A DNA stretch of 64,000 nt, from positions 518,501 through 582,500 of the forward strand of contig BLAL01000324.1 in assembly GCA_015698045.1 (NCBI GenBank), in the 5' to 3' direction. Positions within the stretch are counted from its first letter, which is position 1. Each line of letters starts with the position of its first letter. Origin of the DNA: Rhizophagus clarus (Eukaryota; Glomeromycota; Glomeromycetes; Glomerales; Glomeraceae). The notes beneath the pieces were generated by a model. It did no database searches. It was not told where the DNA came from and saw nothing but the letters and a program-made list of their open reading frames with translations. Both the position numbers and the translations under genes were made by a program. Shown one piece after another: positions 38,391 through 49,051 of the stretch.

Positions 38391-38794
38391 GTAACTTTAG
38401 TATCACATGATTAATCTTCATACTTTTTTCTTATTTTACAAATTGATTTTTCTTAACCTTTTTTTTTAAATTATTCTTCCATCTATCTTCAGTTTATTTT
38501 TCCTTTTTCTTACCTACATTCTTTCCCTTTCTCTTTTCTTTCTTCTTCCTTTTTCCTCCTTTTTTTTGTTTTTTCTTAGTTATTTTTTTTATAGGACAGG
38601 TTTTCAAATTGCAGTTTTTGATCAGATGTAAAATTTCAATAAGTATAAAGTAGTTACAAAAAAGTTAACCAGATTCTATAAAAATTTTATAAAGAAAAAA
38701 ATAGTTGTTACTAATAGAAAAATTGATAGACAAGAATCACTACAGTATTTTTATTTATTTATTTATTTAACAAAATGATTATTATTAATATTTT
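38391..38794. other. Intergenic; pyrimidine-rich
   Basis: A C/T-rich tract at 38475-38600, then AT-rich sequence. No gene. Confidence 0.5.
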
Positions 38795-39790
38795 ATTATT
38801 TTTTTTTTAGGTGACCAGTTTTTCAGATGTAAATATTGTTGGATTTTTTTTAAAAAAAATTTTTTTTAATAAAACATTCATTAACCATTTTATTTAATTC
38901 ATTTTATAGATGGCTGATTCTTCATTATTTTTAGATATAGATTTCAGCTTATTGATTCTTTAGATACAGAAATTCAATGAATGTGATGTTTTTTTTAATT
39001 TCTTTATTCTATTTCAGTTGCTAATTTTTTTTTAAAAAAAGGTTAGTTCCTTAGCTTTTTAGACATATAAAAAATTAAATTAAAATATTTTCTCTTTTTT
39101 TTAGATACCAAACTTTTAAATAAATGAAAGTTTTAGTGAATTTAAGCTTTTTTATTTTTTTTTTTATTTTTTTTTTTAATGAACTGTTTATTATTTGTTT
39201 TTCTTTTATAGATAACTTGGTTATTCAGGTATTAGATATATAAAAATTTGGTAAGAGAGAAAGTTTCTTTTAATACATTTTTTTAATGAATTATTACTAA
39301 CAATTCATTTTTCTTTTTTTTTAAATAAGTCTTTATGATCACTTTGATAAGGATTTTGGATTCAGTCAAACTTCAATTTTAAATCTTTAGGTAAATTTTT
39401 GAAAACTTAAAAAAACATTATATCAACATTAACATTTATTATAACTTTTTTTATAGAAAACCAGTTTCTGATTTGAATATTTGAACCCTAGGTAAAGTTT
39501 TGAATTTTTAAAATTTTTGAAACTTTAAAAAACCTTTTTAACTTTTTCTTTTTTTTGTAGAAAAATCAGCATTAATTTGGATATTGAACTTCTATTAAAA
39601 TTTCAAAATAAAATTTTCTTTTTTTTAGTATAAAAATTAGCTTCAAAATTGATTGAATATCAGATCTTCAATAGATAAATTTCAATTTTATTTGGGATTT
39701 AAAAACACTTTTTAATGTTTTTTTTTCTTTTTTGTAGGAAAATCAGCTTACTAAAAAATAAATTTCAAAAATTTTTGAAACTTTAAAAAA
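38795..39790 (+). repeat. Degenerate array of polypyrimidine-AG units
   Basis: About ten T-rich tracts ending in TTTTTTTAG, TTTTATAG, TTTTGTAG or TTTCAG occur at irregular spacing of about 70-250 bp. Many are followed by short related words (AAAACCAG, AAAAATCAG, GAAAATCAGCTT). Strand is assigned from the acceptor-like orientation. No long ORF. Compare the better-preserved array at 47331-48580. Confidence 0.45.
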
Positions 39791-40499
39791 ATGTTTTTAT
39801 AAGTCCTGATCTGTTCTTTATTTTTCAACAAATGGACAGACTTATAGTAAAAGGTGGGGTTCAGCCAAAAAAATTTTTTTGAAATTTTATTATAATTATA
39901 TATTAATTAATTTTAAAAATAATATTTAAACTCAAAATTCAGTCTAAAACTCTTAGATTGTAAGTTGAAAGAAGAGGGATATTTGTTTTTTTTTTATTTT
40001 AAAATATTATTAACATTTCTTTTCAATTTTTTTCTTTAAGAATAATTTTATAAATAAAAATAAAAAAATGAAAATTTGTATTGATTATGAATATTTGATT
40101 GATTTGATTAATCTGATTGAATCAGTCATTAGTTTTAGTTAATCAATTAATCAATCAATTATTCAAAATCCAGATTATGATGATTACAGATTGACTGATT
40201 TAGATTTAAAATAGCAAAAAAATAATAAAATAATTAGAAATTAGATATATATTTACATATAGTATATAATAAACAAATATATTTTAAAGTAATTTTAATG
40301 ATCGCATTCTGCAGGTCAAGGTAAATATAACTTTTAATAAATTATTTATATGATATATGAACTAAATATCAATAAAAGCATATATAGATTATTAAAAAAA
40401 TATATATTTTTTAAAGTAAAATACATATACTATATTATATATATATTTTACTTAAAAAAAATTAAGCCATATATAAAAAAAAAAATTAAATTAGTAAAT
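39791..40499. other. Intergenic; GATT-rich repeats
   Basis: AT-rich. 40080-40210 has many GATTGATT/AATCAATC words in both orientations. No gene. Confidence 0.5.
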
Positions 40500-41676
40500 A
40501 TATTCAGAAGCAAAATGGAAAATTGATTATGATGGCAAGTTAACTTTTATTTAAAAATTTTAAATTTTATTATATTATTATCTTAAATAATATTTGGATA
40601 ATAGATAATTGTGTTTATGCAAAAAATTGTACTGGAGGTTATACAGATGGTAATCTTTATGTCAATTGTAATTATTTAAAAGCAAATTCAAATTTAATGA
40701 ATTGTATTTCTATTAAAAAATTTCTTGAAAAAAATTTAAAATTTACATTAAAATGGTATTTTAAAAATGATGTAAAAAAAAATATTTAAAGAATGCTAAT
40801 CTATAAATTATTTAGAATATTATTAAAAATAACAATTTTTTAAATTATAATTCTTGAATTACATTTGCAAAAAAAGATCTTAATAGAGCATTTAAAAATT
40901 CTAAAGAATTTTTAGAATTGTATGAAATTATGTGTCAAGTTTCTAAATGAAAAAAAGAAAATAAAACAACAAATAATTTTTATTATTTAGTTGAATTTAC
41001 CAATTCAATTTTTAATTATATTTGAAAGTATTAATTTATGAACACTAGATTATTTTAACAAAATTTGGCTAGACAAAGTATTCAAAGTATAAGGTAAAAT
41101 GTTTAACTTATTTTATATTTTACTATTGAATAATTAAATTGATTAACCAATAATTTACATTTAAATTTAGAAATTTATGCATAAATTTAAATGATATACT
41201 TATAAATCCAGATTTTGTTTTGAAAATATAGCTTATTTTAAAAGACTTCTGGATAAAATAAATTATAAAGGACTAGTTGCAGCTATGATTAATAATACTA
41301 AGCTGAAATCTCATTTTCATTATTCAGTTTAACTTGAATGTATTGTTAAATCAGTATTATCACAAAATAAAACTAAAGTGTATGTATATAACAATATTTC
41401 ACAAATTATTCAATCAATTAAAAATAAAAAGACAATTGCAAATAATATTTGAACTTGCATTTTGCAGGTAAATAAATATATTAATTTTATTATTTATTAA
41501 AAATATTTATCAAATTATTATTTTTTTTTTTTTATTATAATTACTCTTATATCAAATAATGGAGTAAATTCTGCAAATAAAATTACAAATTTTCATAAAA
41601 AACTATTAGATATTGGTTCACAATTAAATCTCAATATATTTTTAATTAGATCTGATGATATAGCAGTAGAATTCTA
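40500..41676 (+). pseudogene. Decayed transposase-like gene, 5' part
   Basis: Coding-like islands on the plus strand: NCTGGYTDGNLYVNCNYLKA near 40628-40690; LECIVKSVLSQNKTKVYVYN to NNI*TCILQ near 41330-41468, ending in a possible CAG/GTAAAT donor; and ITNFHKKLLDIGSQLNLNIF followed by SDDIAVEF near 41585-41674. They contain stops and are separated by AT-rich, intron-like sequence. The last island is cut by the TA-flanked MITE at 41677. The order and strand fit the hAT C-terminus at 49052-49270 being the same gene, but that link is an inference. Confidence 0.4.
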
Positions 41677-42158
41677 CACTACCCTACAATAAATATTCGG
41701 ATTTTACAAATTTTACTTAGTAAAACATAGTAAAATTGATGATTTTCTGGTTGCATAAAAGTCTGCGGATTTTCAGTAAAATCCATCCGAAATTTTTTTA
41801 TTTGAAAGCCAATCAATTATAGCTTTTAAACATATAATCAGAAGTATTCTATCTTTAAAACACAAAAAAATGTTCATATATAAAGCAATAGACAAGATAA
41901 TTTTATATGTAAAAATGCAAAAAACATATAAAAAAATTGATACCTATGTTTTACAATGAGAACATTTTCTTATGTTTAAAAAAAACTCTTTTTTTGTTTC
42001 AATACTTTAAAACTACAGTTGATCGACTTCAAAATAAAAAAATTTTAGGCAGATTTTACTGAAAATCCGCCAACTTTTATGAATCCCGAAAATCATCAAT
42101 TTTACTATGTTTTACTAAGTAAAATTTATAAAATCCAAATATTTATTGTAGGGTAGTG
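41677..42158. mobile_element. Long-TIR MITE, 482 bp, TA target duplication
   Basis: Ends CACTACCCTACAATAAATAT in inverted orientation, with about 110 bp of near-continuous terminal inverted repeat on each side. TA flanks at 41675-41676 and 42159-42160. The interior is AT-rich with no ORF. The long, well-preserved TIR implies relatively recent insertion. Confidence 0.9.
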
Positions 42159-42599
42159 TAAATACAATCATTTATTTTAAATATTCAAACTATTCATAAA
42201 TAAAATCAAAGATAATACATTAAATATTAATTTTAAATGTTCTATTTTTCCAAACATTAGATTGATATTATGAGTGCAGAATCTAAAACATGCAAAAAAG
42301 ACAGCTCATAATGCTATAATAAGATTCCAAAGAATATATATACAGTAATACAGAGATCTGGATTTATATAAAGATACTACTAGTAGAGGTATGTTCTGAA
42401 ATCTGTCAATCTGGATATCTGATCATCCATTCAAAAATTGACCAGATTCAGATTGACCAGATTGTGTAATAGAATTGACCAGATAGATCAATGGATATCC
42501 GTTCATCTGATGAATTATTTTGTATCACCAGATTGACCAGATTGACTGAATGGTTCAACAGATATCTGTTCAATCTGTTCAATTTCATCAGGAAATTTT

Positions 42600-43195
42600 A
42601 TAGGGCGAAAAATTGCGTAAGTTTACGATTTTGTAAGTTTACGAAAGTTTATGGCATAATATTTCGAAAAATTTCAAAATATTACATAAGTTTACAATTT
42701 CGTAAGATTTATGTAATATTACGGTCAAAATATTACGCAAGTTTTCAATATTGTAAGATTTATGCAATATTACGGTCAAAATATTACGCAAGTTTTCAAT
42801 ATCGTAAGATTTACGCAATATTACGGTCAAAATATTTCGAAAATTTACGAGACTGTAAACCTGTGTAATATTACGGTTGAAATATTTTGAAAATTTACGA
42901 AACTGTAAACCTGCGTAATATTACGGTCAAAATATTCTGCAAATTTACGAAACTGTAAACCTGCGTAATATTACAGTTGAAATATTTCGAAAATTTACGA
43001 GACTGTAAACCTGCGTAATATTACGGTTAAAATATTTCAAAAATTTACAAGACTGTAAACCTGCGTAATATTACGGTTAAAATATTTCGAAAATTTACGA
43101 GATTGTAAACCTGCGTAATATTACGGTTAAAATATTTCGAAAATTTACGAGATTGTAAACCTGCGTAATATTACGGTTAAAATATTTCGAAAATT
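42600..43195. repeat. 50-bp minisatellite
   Basis: Consensus words TTACGAGACTGTAAACCTGC and GTAATATTACGGTTAAAATA recur at 50-bp spacing (for example TTACGGTTAA at 43021 and 43071), about 8-12 copies, degenerate towards the left end. Confidence 0.95.
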
Positions 43196-43599
43196 TAATA
43201 TTACTATTCGATCGTTAAAGCTGCGTATGCAGTAGAACGTATACAAGGGGCATGTGATACTATTGAATAATCAAAAATAATATAAACACCTTTTCTTTTA
43301 TATAAACACCTTTTTTTTTAAGTTTGGGAAAACAAATTTATTTTTATTTACGAATTTTTTATCATTTACAATTTTTATGTTAAAATTAAAGTAAATTCTA
43401 ATTTTTATTATAACTTAATAAAAAAATACACATTTGATACTTGTTCGCTATTATTTTATAAAATAGTACCCAGGCTGTACGGCGTGAACGTCAGTATCAG
43501 TCACAGCCTAAAAAAAACGTGAGTCTCCAGCCGATATTTGGTACGGACTGGGCCTAGCTACTCACTTAATAAATAAAAAAATAAAAATAATTATCATCT
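43196..43599. other. Probable 3' flank of the Myb/SANT-like gene
   Basis: No ORF. A less AT-rich block (43470-43560, GTACCCAGGCTGTACGGCGT) lies downstream of the gene's original stop codon (near 43595), before it was displaced by the hAT insertion. Confidence 0.4.
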
Positions 43600-43607
43600 A
43601 CGATACG

Positions 43608-44400
43608 TAAGGATGGTGCCGCAATTGATTTATCAAATCCGCAATATTGCGGATTTTGGAGTTGAATTGCGGTTAGTGAACCGCAATTCCGCAATTCACC
43701 TGATCGGTTTTGGCAGTTTACCGAACCGATTTAATAAAAAAAACGTTTACGCAACGTTTTTTTAATTAATTTAACGAAAAAACGTTGCGAAACGTTTTTT
43801 CAAAGTATTTTAATTAATAAAAAGCATTTCGCAACGTTTTTTTAATTAATTTAACGAAAAAACGTTGCGAAATGTTTTTTCAAAGTATTTTAATTAATAA
43901 AAAGCGTTTCGCAACGTTTTTTTAATTAATTTAAAGAAAAAACGTTGCAAAACGTTTTTTCAAAGTATATTTAATTAAAAAAAACGTTTCGCAACGTTTT
44001 TTAATTAATTTAAAGAAAAAACGTTGCGAAACGTTTTTTCAAAGTATATTTAATTAAAAAAAACATTTCGCAACGTTTTTTTAATTAATTTAAAGAAAAA
44101 ACGTTGCGAAACGTTTTTTCAAAGTATATTTTAATTAAAAAAACGTTTCGCAACGTTTTTTTGGATTGCTTTAGCGAAATTGCAATTCCGCAAATGTATC
44201 GCAATTCCGCAAATGTGCCGCAATTCTGCAATTATTCCGCAATTGAATTGCGGTACTTTGCGGAATTGCGGAATATTTGCGGAATTGCGGACAATTGCGG
44301 ATTGCGGAATTGCGGATATTTAGGTTTAAAAATCCGCAATGTTCTGCAATACCGTAAATCGCAATTATTCCGCAATTGCTTATTTGCGGCACCATCCTTA
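43608..44400. mobile_element. hAT-type element, 793 bp, perfect 8-bp target duplication
   Basis: Terminal repeats TAAGGATGGTGCCGCAA on both ends are flanked by identical ACGATACG at 43600-43607 and 44401-44408. An 8-bp duplication is diagnostic of hAT-type insertion. The subterminal parts are dense in GCAATTCCGCAA/TTGCGGAATTGC motifs. The interior is an 80-bp tandem array and no transposase is present. ORFs over 44104-44441 are shadows of the GC-rich motifs. Confidence 0.95.
43735..44165. repeat. 80-bp self-complementary tandem repeat
   Basis: GCAACGTTTTTTTAATTAAT starts at 43751, 43831, 43911, 43991, 44070 and 44150. Each unit pairs AAAACGTTTCGCAACGTTTT with its inverted form AAAACGTTGCGAAACGTTTT and can fold into a hairpin. 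Confidence 0.95.
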
Positions 44401-45016
44401 ACGATACGTAGGTAAGTTTCTCCTTCTCTTACGATTATCACGCGTGACTAAAATTGATCAAATTTATCAAATTTAAAACATGAACGTAAATATTAATTAT
44501 AAATTTTATTATAGTATAATTACCCGGCCTCTTCCAAAATCTCGTTCTAAATTCGCGATAATATCTTTGGCCGGTACGCGTCCACAGCCGCCGCCCAGGG
44601 TTACCATTACGATAAAGGACATAGTTCTAAATATCAAAATCAGTTTGAATATTCGATAAATACATTTAATTTATATGAATGTAATTTTATTTATTTACTT
44701 ACATGGTAATCCCTGACGAGGTTCCTCCACTTTTGGCTGCACTGTTGCCCAAAAACTCTCGTCCGAAATATTCTATTTATTCTGATTCAATTAAATGGAT
44801 TGGTTAATTTGAATTTAAATTCTTTCTTAAAGAAATTATAAATATTAGTCATATGAACCTATTGGCAACAGAGTCCCAAAAATCATAGCGGCTTCTACCA
44901 TTAATATTGTGGTAGGCGCAGTTTCTGTCTCGGCGTATGTCAACAAGTTCGTCCATCATAGCCCAGTTCCAATGGACGTTATAGTGGGAACGACGTGAAC
45001 GTGTGTGGCGAGGCAT
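44398..45016 (-). CDS. Myb/SANT-like DNA-binding protein, 126 aa, 4 exons
   Basis: Exons, 5' to 3', are 45016-44859, 44772-44703, 44626-44524 and 44447-44398; GT-AG introns and phases all agree (381 nt). The protein starts MPRHTRSRRS and has a trihelix/Myb-like helix pattern, NWAMMDELVDIRRDRNCAYH, DFWDSVANRIFRTRVFG, then CSQKWRNLVRDYHNYVLYRN with conserved tryptophans, and a very basic tail (FWKRPVTRDNRKRRRNLPTYR). Such domains occur in transcription factors and as DNA-binding partners encoded by DNA transposons. A longer start at 45145 is in frame but would add AT-rich, probably untranslated sequence. The last codon before the stop is CGT; the stop TAA is the first triplet of an inserted hAT element. 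Before insertion the frame would have ended one codon later (AGA TGA). Confidence 0.75.
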
Positions 45017-45145
45017 TATTAGTTTAGATTTGATTTTTATAATTTGATTTTGGGATGAGTAAAAATTTGAAAGAAAGTCGTAAAATGTCACTTTAAATAA
45101 AATTTGAACAATACCTCTTTGGTTTGATTTTATTTCTCGTTTCAA

Positions 45146-45845
45146 TTAAAATTTAATTTATTACACTTTTCATCATTAAACATATTAATTAAATCATGTA
45201 CATGTTTAATTGTTTTAAATATAAATATCAATATATCATATTTAAAAATAAAACAATTTATTATTAGCACATTCTATTGAATTTTAAATATTTCGCATAC
45301 ATTTCTTAAAAAAATTAATTTTTTTAATCAATTTAATTAAAAATAATTATATTCTGATTAAATATTTTGCGTACATTTCTTAAAAAAATCATAAAAAAAA
45401 TCTTGTACATCGTACATGCAATTACTAAATATCATCCCCTTGTGATAAATAAAAAATTACGCAACACAAATTCAACACAAATTCAACACAAATTTAACAA
45501 ATTTAACGAAATTTGGCCAAAATTAATAATTTTTTACCAGAATTATCAACACAAATTGAACACAAATTGAACACAAGTTTCAGTCACGATTTATTTATGT
45601 CACGCCCGCGTTGTTGATAATTAATCTGCATGATATGATTGTGCATACAGTATCGTATTTTCTGGCCAATCAAAATTAGGCTGATCCTTGCATGTGATTT
45701 AATCTGCACGCGTTTTTTGTCCTATTTATTTTTTGTCTCTTTATTTCTTTATTTTTTGTTCAATATTTTTCTCTTCTTTTTATTATTTCTTTATCCTTTT
45801 GTTCAATATTTTTTAATTATATACAGAATATTTACATATATTTCA
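45146..45845. other. Intergenic; short direct repeats
   Basis: AAATATTTTGCGTACATTTC (45360) repeats a near-identical block at 45287. CACAAATTCAACACAAATTC tandem 11-mers lie at 45463-45500, with ACACAAATTGAACACAAATT near 45550. No gene. Confidence 0.6.
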
Positions 45846-46570
45846 TAATTTATTGCTTTGCAGGTATAGAAATATTTGGTTATTAATAATAATTATTTCA
45901 TTATTTTTTACTTCTTTTTTACTTTGTATCGTAATACTGACAATAATATACATGTTTCCTTTATTTCTTTTTACTTGTACTTTAATACTAACGATCGATA
46001 CTAATAATACTAATTATGTTTTTTTACTCCTTTTACTTAATACTAACAACATGTTTATTTTTTATTTTGTCTCCCCTTTCTTTTATTTTTAGTTTATTCT
46101 TTGCAGGTATAGAAATATTTGTTTATTAATACTAATTATTTTCGTTTTCTTTTTACCTCTGTTACTTTGTGTCATAATACTAACAATAATATCCATATTT
46201 CCTTTATTCCTTTTTACTTTTACTTCAATACTAACGATACTAACAATACTAATTATGTTTTTTTTACTCCTTTTACTTAATACCAACAACATGTTTATTT
46301 TTCCTCTTTCTTTTATTTTTAGTTTATTCTTTGCAGGTATAGAAATATTTGTTTATCAATACTAATTGTTTTAATACTAACGCGTTTTTTACCCTAATTG
46401 TTACTTCATATCGTAATACTAACAATACTATCTACGTTTCCTTTTTTTCTTTTACTTGTACTTTAATACTAACGATAATATCCATGTTTCTACTGTTTCT
46501 TTAACTCTTTTTACTCTAATATTAACAACACTAACAATACTAACAATATTTCTTTTATCTTTATATCTAA
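45846..46570. repeat. About 235-bp tandem repeat, three copies, with CAG/GTATAG junctions
   Basis: TTTGCAGGTATAGAAATATT occurs at about 45858, 46101 and 46331 (spacing 243 and 230 bp). The units share TTTATTAATACTAATTATT, CTTTTTACTT and ACTAACGATAC words. Each junction looks like a splice acceptor immediately followed by a donor. A final degenerate part runs to about 46570. Confidence 0.85.
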
Positions 46571-46744
46571 TACCAACATTACTATAACTATTTCTCTTCT
46601 TTTTACATCTAATTGTATCGTTACTCTTTCTTTTTTTACTTTTATATATTCTGTATATAGTAATAAATACTTGTAATTTTTTATAATTTAATTCATATTA
46701 TATCTAATAAAATATACATTATATAAACTTATAGTACAAAAATG
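46571..46744. other. AT-rich spacer
   Basis: Continues the degenerate ACTAAC/AATACC words of the array to its left, then plain AT-rich sequence. Confidence 0.5.
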
Positions 46745-47150
46745 AATTTTGAAACATTACAAAATATTTATGTAAAATTACGAATTGTCAAAATATTTTA
46801 AAAAGTTGCGAAATATTACGCAATAAAATTACACAATATTACGAACCGTAAAATTATGCATATCGTAATATTTCAAAATATTTTAAAAAGTTACAAAATA
46901 TTACGCTTACGCAAACTTGCAGCGGGTCTGGAAACTTACGAAATATTATGTAAAATTACGAAATATTGTGAATGCGTAAAATTACGGAATATTACGAACC
47001 GTAAAATTACAAAACTTTGCATATCATAATATTTCGAAATATTTTAAAAAGTTACGAAATATTACTCTTCCGCAAACTTGCGGCGGGTCTGGAAACTTAC
47101 GAAATATTACGATGCATAATCTTGCGCAACTTTTCGCACTATAAAATTTC
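46745..47150. repeat. About 161-bp tandem repeat, right arm of inner element
   Basis: GCGGGTCTGGAAACTTACGA at 46922 and 47083; the preceding CGTAAAATTACG and TATTTTAAAAAGTTACGAAA words are repeated too. Composition matches the left-arm minisatellite. Confidence 0.85.
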
Positions 47151-47330
47151 CTGATGTTTATCTACCTAGAGATATTTAATTCATCAAAAAAAAAAATTTT
47201 TTTGATAAAAAAATTTTTTTTTTGTTTGATTTCATAATAGTAAATTAGATTATCAGATAGTACAAGTCATCTGATGATCTCTTTTTTCTTTTTTATGTAA
47301 TGCAACTAATTTGTTTTTTTTTCATTTATG

Positions 47331-48580
47331 TAGAATTGCCAGACAAAAAGCATGACTGGGCTTTTGGAATTGAGGTAAGGGAGGGCTGGAAAAGGGGAGC
47401 TCATTATTTTTTTAATAATTAATTCATTTTTTTTTTGTTTATTATAGGTTGCCAGACGAAAAGCATGATTAGACTTTTAAAAATAAGGTAAGGGAGGGTA
47501 GGGAGGGGGGGAGTTTGTTATTTTTTCTTAGTAAATTTATTTATTTTATTTTTTTTTTTTTACTATAGGTTGCCAGATAAAAAGCATGACTGGGCTTTTG
47601 GAATTGAGATAAAGGAAGGTCAGAGAAGGGGAGTTCATTATTTTTTTAATAATTAGTTTGTTTTTTTTGTTTATTATAGGTTGCCGAATGAAAAGTATGA
47701 TCAGAGTTTTGAAAATAAGGTAAGGGAGGGCCAGAAAAGGGAATTCATTATTTCTTTAAAAATTAGTTTGTTTTTTTTTATGTTTATTATAGGTTGCCGG
47801 ATAAAAAGCATAACCAGAGTTTTGAAAATGAAGTAAGAGAGGGCCAGAGAAGGGGTATTCATTATTTCTTTAATAATTTGTTTTTTTTTTGTTTATTATA
47901 GGTCGCCAGATAAAAAGCATGACCAGAGTTTTGAAAATGAGGTAAGGGAGGATCAGAGAAGGGGAGTTCATTATTTCTTTAATAATTAGTTTATTTTTTT
48001 TTGTTTATTATAGGTTGCCAAATGAAAAGCATAACTGAACTTTTGAAAATGAGGTAAAGGAGGGTAGGGAGGGGGGAGTTTGTTATTTTTTCTTATTAAA
48101 TTTATTTATTTTGTTTTTTTTTCTTTATATAGGTTACCAAACAAAAAGCATAACTGGGCTTTTGGAATTGAGGTAGGAGAAGGGGAGTTCATTATTTTTT
48201 TAATAATTAGTTTGTTTTTTTTTGTTTATTATAGGTTGTCAGACAAAAAGCATGATCAGACTTTTGAAAATAAGGTAGGGGAAGGTCGGTAAAAAATTAT
48301 TATTTCTTTTTTTAATAAATTTAATTATTTATTTTTTTCTCTTTTATAGGGTTATCGGATGTAAAACACAACCAGATTTTTAAAGTTAAGGTAAAGAAGG
48401 ACCAGAAGAAGATTTTTTATATGTTTTTTAATAAATTTAATTTATTTTTTTCTTTTTTGTAGGGCTTCCAGATGAAAAATATGACCGGACTTTTGAAAAC
48501 AAAGTAAGGGAGAAGTGGGAAAGGTTTCTGTTATTTTTCTCTAATTTTAATTAATTATTGAGGTAAAGGAGGACCGAGAG
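47331..48580 (+). repeat. Tandem array of 11 micro-exon-like units
   Basis: Each unit has a core of about 40 nt, typically TTGCCAGATAAAAAGCATGA then a 19-nt second half. Nearly all cores are preceded by TTTATTATAG, ACTATAG or TTGTAG and all but one are followed by GTAAGG, GTAAAG, GTAAGA or GTAGG. Cores begin near 47334 and recur every 85-130 bp to 48473-48503, with a partial donor at 48557. One frame encodes LPDKKHDWAFGIE, LPDKKHNQSFENE, SPDKKHDQSFENE, LPNKKHNWAFGIE, LSDKKHDQTFENK, LPDEKYDRTFENK and similar; cores 2 and 7 have a stop at the eighth codon. Core 3 has ATAAAG in place of GTAAGG. Confidence 0.85.
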
Positions 48581-48975
48581 AAATTTAGTTATTTTATTTA
48601 AGGAATGTTGTTCAATTTTTTTTTTACAATTTGAAAAGATTTTTCTATTTTAATAATAATAAAATATTTTATTAATTTATTGATGACTTAAATAAAAAAT
48701 TTATCTAATAAAAAAATTAATAAAAAAACCAGATTATTTGATCAATCTGGTCAATCCAGTCATCTTTGTATTTTTTTTTAAAAAAAATCAATAAAAAAAA
48801 CTGGATTATTTGATTAATCTAGTCAATCTGATCATCCATATAATATTTAATCAATCTGATATTATCCAACAAATCCATCTGGATTATCTCCAATCTGTTC
48901 ATTCTTAATCTGAATGATCCATTTTTTGATTAGATTAAATGACGGATTGAACAGATTTCACTAAAGCACACCTCT
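48581..48975. other. Right subterminal zone of the composite element
   Basis: CCAGATTATTTGATCAATCT and GGTCAATCC-type motifs, inverted relative to those at 42430-42580. No gene. Confidence 0.6.
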
Positions 48976-49051
48976 AGCAACAGCAAATCTCTTTTTCAAA
49001 TTAGAGTGTTATTTGGATCCTGTTCGTATACTAATTGCCAATTATAATGTG

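Larger units (their letters stand above)
42586..47156. mobile_element. Inner foldback-like element with minisatellite arms
   Basis: CATCAGGAAATTTTATAG then GGCGAAAAATTGCG (42586 on) is inverted at the right end (ending 47156) as CATCAGGAAATTTTATAG then TGCGAAAAGTTGCG. Inside each end lies tandemly repeated DNA rich in TATTACG/ACGGTTAAAATATT words: 50-bp units on the left and about 161-bp units on the right. The core carries the Myb/SANT-like gene, so this may be a mobile unit with that gene as cargo or accessory factor. No transposase was recognised in it. Confidence 0.6.
42384..48976. mobile_element. Composite element with hAT-like outer TIRs, 6.6 kb
   Basis: The left end reads TAGAGGTATGTTCT then GAAATCTGT and CAATCTG. 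The reverse complement of the right end reads TAGAGGTGTGCTTTAGTGAA then ATCTGTTCAATCCG. The subterminal zones on both sides are rich in TTGACCAGATTG/CAATCTGGTCAA-type motifs (42430-42580 and 48720-48900). The right flank is a hAT transposase C-terminus and the left flank holds transposase-like fragments, so the element probably inserted into an older transposon. A clean 8-bp target duplication is not visible. The contents are listed separately. Confidence 0.6.

Noticed and set aside
42491..42868. 125-aa plus ORF with repeated YCKIYAILRSKYYASF
   Set aside because: Translation of the 50-bp minisatellite.
44104..44441. ORFs of 103, 74 and 69 aa
   Set aside because: They translate the GCAATTCCGCAA motifs of the hAT element end; the real coding exon there is exon 4 of the Myb/SANT-like gene.
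42384..48976. Direct-repeat CRISPR-like interpretation of the arrays
   Set aside because: Spacers are themselves repeated and T-rich, there are no cas genes, and the intron-containing genes show a eukaryotic genome.
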